Shown here: one piece after another, positions 5,419 through 9,003 of the stretch
Numbering within the stretch: position 1 is the stretch's first letter
Layout of the letters: each line of letters opens with the position of its first letter
Assembly: GCA_019420405.1 (NCBI GenBank)
Contig: JAHZHF010000115.1
Coordinates: 1-9,003 of the forward strand
Length of the DNA: 9,003 nucleotides
Direction: 5' to 3'
From: Clostridiales bacterium
Lineage (GTDB): Bacteria; Bacillota; Clostridia; Lachnospirales; Lachnospiraceae
The notes under the pieces: model-generated
Told to the model about the DNA's origin: nothing
What the model saw: the letters and a program-made list of their open reading frames with translations, nothing else
Database searches by the model: none
Translations under genes and position numbers: made by a program

Positions 5419-8067
5419 TCATTTCACCCGCTTAAACCGTATCTCCACCTTGAACAGATCCCCATCCAGGTAAAGCTCAAATTCTCCGCCCTGCAGGGTG
5501 GTCAGACTCTTCGCGATGGACAGCCCCAGCCCGCTTCCTTCCGTACTCCGAGAAATATCTCCTCTGATAAACCGTTCGGTCAGCTCATCGGCCGATATAT
5601 TAAGCTGCTGTTCCGATACATTTTTCAATGTAAATATCACCAGTTCTTCTGTCAGAAGCAGATCTGCGTAAACTCTGGTTCCCGGCATGGCGTATTTCGC
5701 CGCATTCCCGAAAATGTTTTCCAGGACACGCCACATCCTGCGTCCGTCCGCGTGGATCACGGCCGCTTCCTCCGGCATAGTCAATACGAAAGAAAGATTC
5801 CTTGCCGAAAATTTCTCTGCCAGTTCCCCCTCTGTCTGCTGGATCAGCTCTCCTAAATTCATGTCCATACACTCCAGCGTAATGTTCCCGCTGCTGACTT
5901 TTGACGCCTCTACCACATCTTCTGTCAGCGTTTTCAGGCGCTGGGCCTTCGCCTCCAGAATATCAAGATAGCCCCGGATCTTCTCATCTGCAATATCTGA
6001 GCGTTTCAGAATATCCACGTAATTGATGATAGATGTAAGCGGTGTTTTGATGTCATGAGACACGTTCGTAATCAGGTCTGTTTTCAGCCGCTCATTTTTC
6101 ATAGCCTCGTCAACCGCACGGTTCAGGCCGCTTCCGATATCATTGACTTTCTCCGCCATATCAAGGTCTGTATCCCGCAGTCCGTTTAAATCGATCCGGT
6201 ACCCCAGATTCCCGGACGCTATCTCTTCGATCCCTTTCTTTATCCTGGCCTTTGCCATGACGCCGCCCAGTACATACCACACCGCAATCCCGTCAACCAC
6301 AAGGGTCAGAAGCATCACAGGAACATTCCGAACCAGGATCGCCAGCCATTGAATACACAGAAACGCCATCAGTACCACTAAAGTCCGCATCGTGACCGAC
6401 CGTGCACCGAACACTTTTCTCCCGAAGGAAAGCACTGCGCAGACCAGGCTCCCTCTCCAGAGTATCTTCGCCTTAATCCTGCGGACCAGACTTGTATACC
6501 CAATGAAGAAACAGGTAAATGTAAAGAGCCCGTATACAAACATTATCGCTACGTCTGACATGCTCATCGCATTCACAAACAGAGACGGATAGTATCCGAG
6601 TGTTCCTCCGAATTGGCTGGTATAATAAGAAACCGACTCTGTCGTCTGGATGAGACCGGTCGTCAACATCCCGCTGCTTACCAGAAGCCACGACACAATC
6701 CCCCAGAACAGGATCACTGCTCCCGCCGCCAGTTCCGTCTTCCATCGGTCAAATCCGTTCAGGCAGATCTGATCACTGTCCGGCCCGCTTCCCGGTTTCC
6801 TGCCCGCTGTCACTGTGATCCACACAAAGGATATGAAGAAAATGATCCCGCTTATCACAAAAAGCACAAGATTCACGGCAAGCTGCGGAACCGCCTCCTC
6901 ATAGTTCACACTTGCATCGTAGAATCCATCCTGTATCGGATATGACGTATCTACCGCCACCGCGAAAATATCCGAAGAATTTTCCTCACCTTCAGTCGCC
7001 CTGATATCGCCCCATTCCGAAGACGCAGAGACGTTCATATTGGTATCAAAATCCTGCAGCTCCGGGTACACAACCATGTATCGTACCGAATCACCCGAGG
7101 TCATTTTCTCAATATTCTCCCCGGCTTTTTCATAATCTTCATATTCCTTCCGGTTCGTATCCACAGTCTTCGTCCTGCTGTCCACATACAGATATGTCAG
7201 ATTCGTGTTTCCTTCCTGCAGATACTCCCAGCCGCCCTGATAATCCATATAATTAATGTATATGTCATTCAGGGCATAGTTCAGGCTGTTATAAATATCT
7301 GAAAGCTTCCCGTTGAGCTGTTCCGAATTGTTGACCGCATCCAGAAGGTTCGATTCGCCTGCCGGGGCATAGCTTTCCCGGAGGCTTCTCCCGAAATTCC
7401 AGCAATCCACATACCCCTCACTTCCATCCCGTGTACTGATCTTCACGTCACCGGATGAAGAGGTATATGTTCCCTCCTGGAGCAGCCTCAAAAACTCTGA
7501 CTGCGTCATATATTCATCCGTGAACTCGGCAGTGAAAAGCCCTGTGTCAAATCGTTTAATGAAGTCATCTATATAGTAATAATCATAACTTCCGTCCTGC
7601 TTCTGGCAGACGACCACGCCGTTTTCCTCATACAGTGTATCTGTCTGATAAGTCCCACTGTCATACTCATAGTAGCCGCTCCCTCCGGACTCCGTGACTT
7701 CCTTGCTCCAGTTCACCAGATCCTCCAGCCGGTACGCCAGCCCTGACGTATTCTCGCCACTGGCGGTTCCGTTCTCACCGTACTCCACGATATCAATCAC
7801 TTTATCCGGATTATATGCTCCGTCTGTCTCAAAAAAGTCGGTCAGCTTCACCTTCTCAAAAATCGTAATCACCAGAGATTCCACCGATGTATTGAATCCC
7901 GAAGACTCCTCATACGGCTCGTTCACCATACTTACGATTTCCGCCGGACTTGCCGTTCCGGAAGCTGAAACTGCCACCCCAAGCGACGTGACAAATACAG
8001 CTCCGCTCAGTATCCCGGCCGCCAGCACACACGCTTTAACCGCTTTCTTTCTGTACCATTGTCCCAC
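5419..8067 (-). CDS. Membrane sensor histidine kinase with large extracytoplasmic domain
   Basis: An 882-residue sensor kinase, partner of the response regulator encoded just upstream (38-base gap). The N-terminal membrane anchor is at about 10-33. Residues about 34-395 form a large acidic, tyrosine-rich region predicted outside the cell, with two cysteines (C154, C222) that could form a disulfide; I recognise no named domain in it. Further membrane segments lie at about 396-419, 445-468, 500-525, 562-579 and 581-602, then a HAMP-like linker. The kinase core follows: H-box NVSHDIKTPLTS with the phospho-accepting H671, N-box RVLENIFGNAAKYA (780-793) and G-box GSGLGLSIAKSL (844-855). All essential catalytic motifs look intact. 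The start is a GTG at 8067 preceded by GGGGGAGG; no ATG is available before the membrane anchor. The layout resembles VanS-like kinases of Clostridia that sense cell-wall or envelope stress, but the signal is unknown. Confidence 0.93.
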   Translation of the reverse strand: MGQWYRKKAVKACVLAAGILSGAVFVTSLGVAVSASGTASPAEIVSMVNEPYEESSGFNTSVESLVITIFEKVKLTDFFETDGAYNPDKVIDIVEYGENGTASGENTSGLAYRLEDLVNWSKEVTESGGSGYYEYDSGTYQTDTLYEENGVVVCQKQDGSYDYYYIDDFIKRFDTGLFTAEFTDEYMTQSEFLRLLQEGTYTSSSGDVKISTRDGSEGYVDCWNFGRSLRESYAPAGESNLLDAVNNSEQLNGKLSDIYNSLNYALNDIYINYMDYQGGWEYLQEGNTNLTYLYVDSRTKTVDTNRKEYEDYEKAGENIEKMTSGDSVRYMVVYPELQDFDTNMNVSASSEWGDIRATEGEENSSDIFAVAVDTSYPIQDGFYDASVNYEEAVPQLAVNLVLFVISGIIFFISFVWITVTAGRKPGSGPDSDQICLNGFDRWKTELAAGAVILFWGIVSWLLVSSGMLTTGLIQTTESVSYYTSQFGGTLGYYPSLFVNAMSMSDVAIMFVYGLFTFTCFFIGYTSLVRRIKAKILWRGSLVCAVLSFGRKVFGARSVTMRTLVVLMAFLCIQWLAILVRNVPVMLLTLVVDGIAVWYVLGGVMAKARIKKGIEEIASGNLGYRIDLNGLRDTDLDMAEKVNDIGSGLNRAVDEAMKNERLKTDLITNVSHDIKTPLTSIINYVDILKRSDIADEKIRGYLDILEAKAQRLKTLTEDVVEASKVSSGNITLECMDMNLGELIQQTEGELAEKFSARNLSFVLTMPEEAAVIHADGRRMWRVLENIFGNAAKYAMPGTRVYADLLLTEELVIFTLKNVSEQQLNISADELTERFIRGDISRSTEGSGLGLSIAKSLTTLQGGEFELYLDGDLFKVEIRFKRVK

Positions 8068-8105
8068 AGGCCTCCCCCTTTCTTCCCGGAATTTTCCTTT
8101 CCCGC

Positions 8106-8810
8106 TTATCTCTTTTGATCTTTCTCAATCTTATAGCCCACTCCCCATACGACTTTCAAATATCTCGGCTCCTTTGGGTTGATCTCAATCTTTTCTCTGA
8201 TATGGCGGATATGCACGGCAACCGTATTATCCGCGCCAATTGCCTCCTCGTTCCAGATTGACTCGTAGATCTGCCCGATCGAGAATACCCTTCCCTGATT
8301 CTTCATGAGAAGCAGAAGAATATTGTATTCAATTGGCGTCAGCTTCACTTTTTCCCCGTCCCCTGTCACCTCTTTCAGATCATCGTTGATGCGCAGTCCG
8401 CCCACCTCGTAAATCCGGTCTTCCTCTCCCTTCGGAGAACCGCCGAGCTGATTGTATCTGCGGAGCTGAGATTTCACCCGGGCAGTCAGTTCCAACGGGT
8501 TAAACGGCTTCGTCACATAATCGTCCGCTCCCACGTTCAGCCCAAGGATCTTATCTGCATCCTCCGACTTCGCTGACAGAATAATGATCGGGATACTGTT
8601 CTTCTCACGGATCTTAAGTGTAGCCCGGATTCCGTCCATCCGCGGCATCATCACATCCAGAATCAGAAGATTTACATCCTCTTTCTCCAGGATCTCCAGA
8701 GCCTCGATCCCGTCATATGCTTTCAGAATATTGTATCCCTCCTGGGAGAGATAGATTTCAATCGCTTCCGCAATCTCCTTGTCGTCGTCACATACCAGTA
8801 TGTTGTACAT
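8106..8810 (-). CDS. OmpR/PhoB-family response regulator (VanR-like)
   Basis: A 234-residue transcription factor. The receiver domain (1-120) has the acidic pocket DDD (8-10), phospho-acceptor D52 (ILDVMMP), switch serine S79 and K101 (TKPF). The C-terminal winged helix (about 130-230) shows the OmpR-type motif KLTPIEYNILLLLMKNQG, recognition region NTVAVHIRHIREKIE and final hairpin VVWGVGYKIEK. It is expected to be phosphorylated by the kinase encoded 38 bases downstream and then to bind direct repeats in its target promoters, possibly including its own. The ATG at 8810 has GAGGTG (8818-8823 on the plus strand) 7 bases upstream, and a second AAGGAG further up. Overall similarity is to the VanR-type regulators common in Clostridia; no glycopeptide-resistance genes are present in the window, so that label describes family only. 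Confidence 0.94.
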   Translation of the reverse strand: MYNILVCDDDKEIAEAIEIYLSQEGYNILKAYDGIEALEILEKEDVNLLILDVMMPRMDGIRATLKIREKNSIPIIILSAKSEDADKILGLNVGADDYVTKPFNPLELTARVKSQLRRYNQLGGSPKGEEDRIYEVGGLRINDDLKEVTGDGEKVKLTPIEYNILLLLMKNQGRVFSIGQIYESIWNEEAIGADNTVAVHIRHIREKIEINPKEPRYLKVVWGVGYKIEKDQKR

Positions 8811-8832
8811 TGCTTATCACCTCACTCCTTAC

Positions 8833-8838
8833 AGTATA
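8833..8838 (-). promoter_or_regulatory. Possible -10 box of the two-component operon
   Basis: On the minus strand TATACT lies 22 bases before the ATG of the response regulator, within TATTATTATGTATACTG. The overlapping TATTAT is an alternative -10. No good -35 hexamer sits 17 bases upstream; this fits a promoter that needs an activator. Confidence 0.35.
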
Positions 8839-8850
8839 CATAATAATAGG

Positions 8851-8894
8851 GATTTTTTAAGAGGGAAGGGGGAAAATCTTAGGATTTTATTAAG
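8851..8894 (-). promoter_or_regulatory. Possible response-regulator binding repeats
   Basis: Read on the minus strand, CTTAATAAAAT (8884-8894) is followed directly by CCTAAGATTTT (8873-8883), and after one further 11-base step comes CTTAAAAAATC (8851-8861). Eleven-base phasing of related half-sites is the usual arrangement for OmpR/PhoB-family regulators, so autoregulation is plausible. The repeats are degenerate and AT-rich, so chance similarity is not excluded. Confidence 0.35.
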
Positions 8895-8902
8895 AACGGC
8901 AC

Positions 8903-9003
8903 AGCTATAAAGTTCAATAACTTACGGATGAAAAACGTCCGAAAACAGGGACGATTCTCAAACGTATTCTGCGGGGATGGAGGACGGCTCCGGGCTTCGC
9001 TCC
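8903..9003. repeat. Second copy of the long-palindrome element, cut by the window end
   Basis: These 101 bases align without gaps to the reverse complement of 5307-5407; I count 10 mismatches. Identical blocks include AGCTATAAAGTTCAATA, AAAACGTCCGAAAACAG and the run from CGATTCTCAAACG through GCGGGGATGGAGGACGGCTC. The element continues past the window. It lies immediately upstream of the two-component promoter region and is inverted relative to copy 1, so the two copies enclose the two-component operon. Confidence 0.85.

Noticed and set aside
7694..8182. 162-codon plus-strand frame opposite the kinase start
   Set aside because: It overlaps two confident genes on the other strand, is serine/proline-rich and has no promoter or ribosome binding site.
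8834..8839. GTATAC before the response regulator as another GntR operator
   Set aside because: Only the 6-base core is shared, without the TTGTATAC context, and it coincides with a normal -10 box.

Overview
The window looks like a chromosomal segment of a Gram-positive anaerobe of the Clostridia, most likely Lachnospiraceae. This is an inference from strong AGGAGG-type ribosome binding sites, short intergenic gaps, a large VanR/VanS-like two-component system and a GntP-type transporter beside FCD-type GntR regulation. No rRNA, tRNA, CRISPR array or transposase was seen.

Region 1 (about 94-4960) is a compact catabolic module. A leftward operon runs from about 3913 to 112: a first PEP mutase/isocitrate lyase superfamily enzyme, a GntP-family carboxylate permease, a second and divergent enzyme of the same superfamily, and a small cupin. 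A FadR/FCD-type GntR regulator is transcribed divergently (4199-4909). Both promoters in the 336-bp divergent region can be read, and a TTGTATAC motif sits at or just downstream of each predicted transcription start, as expected for a local repressor. The module would import a small carboxylate or hydroxy acid and process it with two non-identical superfamily enzymes that both lack the usual lyase KRCGH catalytic loop. The substrate cannot be named from sequence. The whole module is bracketed by a perfect 30-bp inverted repeat (94-123 and 4931-4960) carrying a 12-bp palindrome.

Region 2 (4910-5418) is a 509-bp non-coding stretch between convergent genes. It holds the right copy of the 30-bp repeat, two consecutive hairpins (4980-5011 and 5013-5058, the second terminator-like) and a 338-bp element (5070-5407) whose two halves are imperfect reverse complements and could fold into one very long stem.

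Region 3 (5419-8810) is a leftward two-component operon: an OmpR/PhoB-type response regulator followed by an 882-residue sensor histidine kinase with a sensor region of about 360 residues outside the membrane. Upstream of the regulator (8811-9003) are its promoter, possible 11-bp-spaced direct repeats and, from 8903 to the window end, a second copy of the palindromic element, inverted relative to copy 1. The two-component operon is therefore also bracketed by inverted repeats, of a different family from those around the catabolic module.
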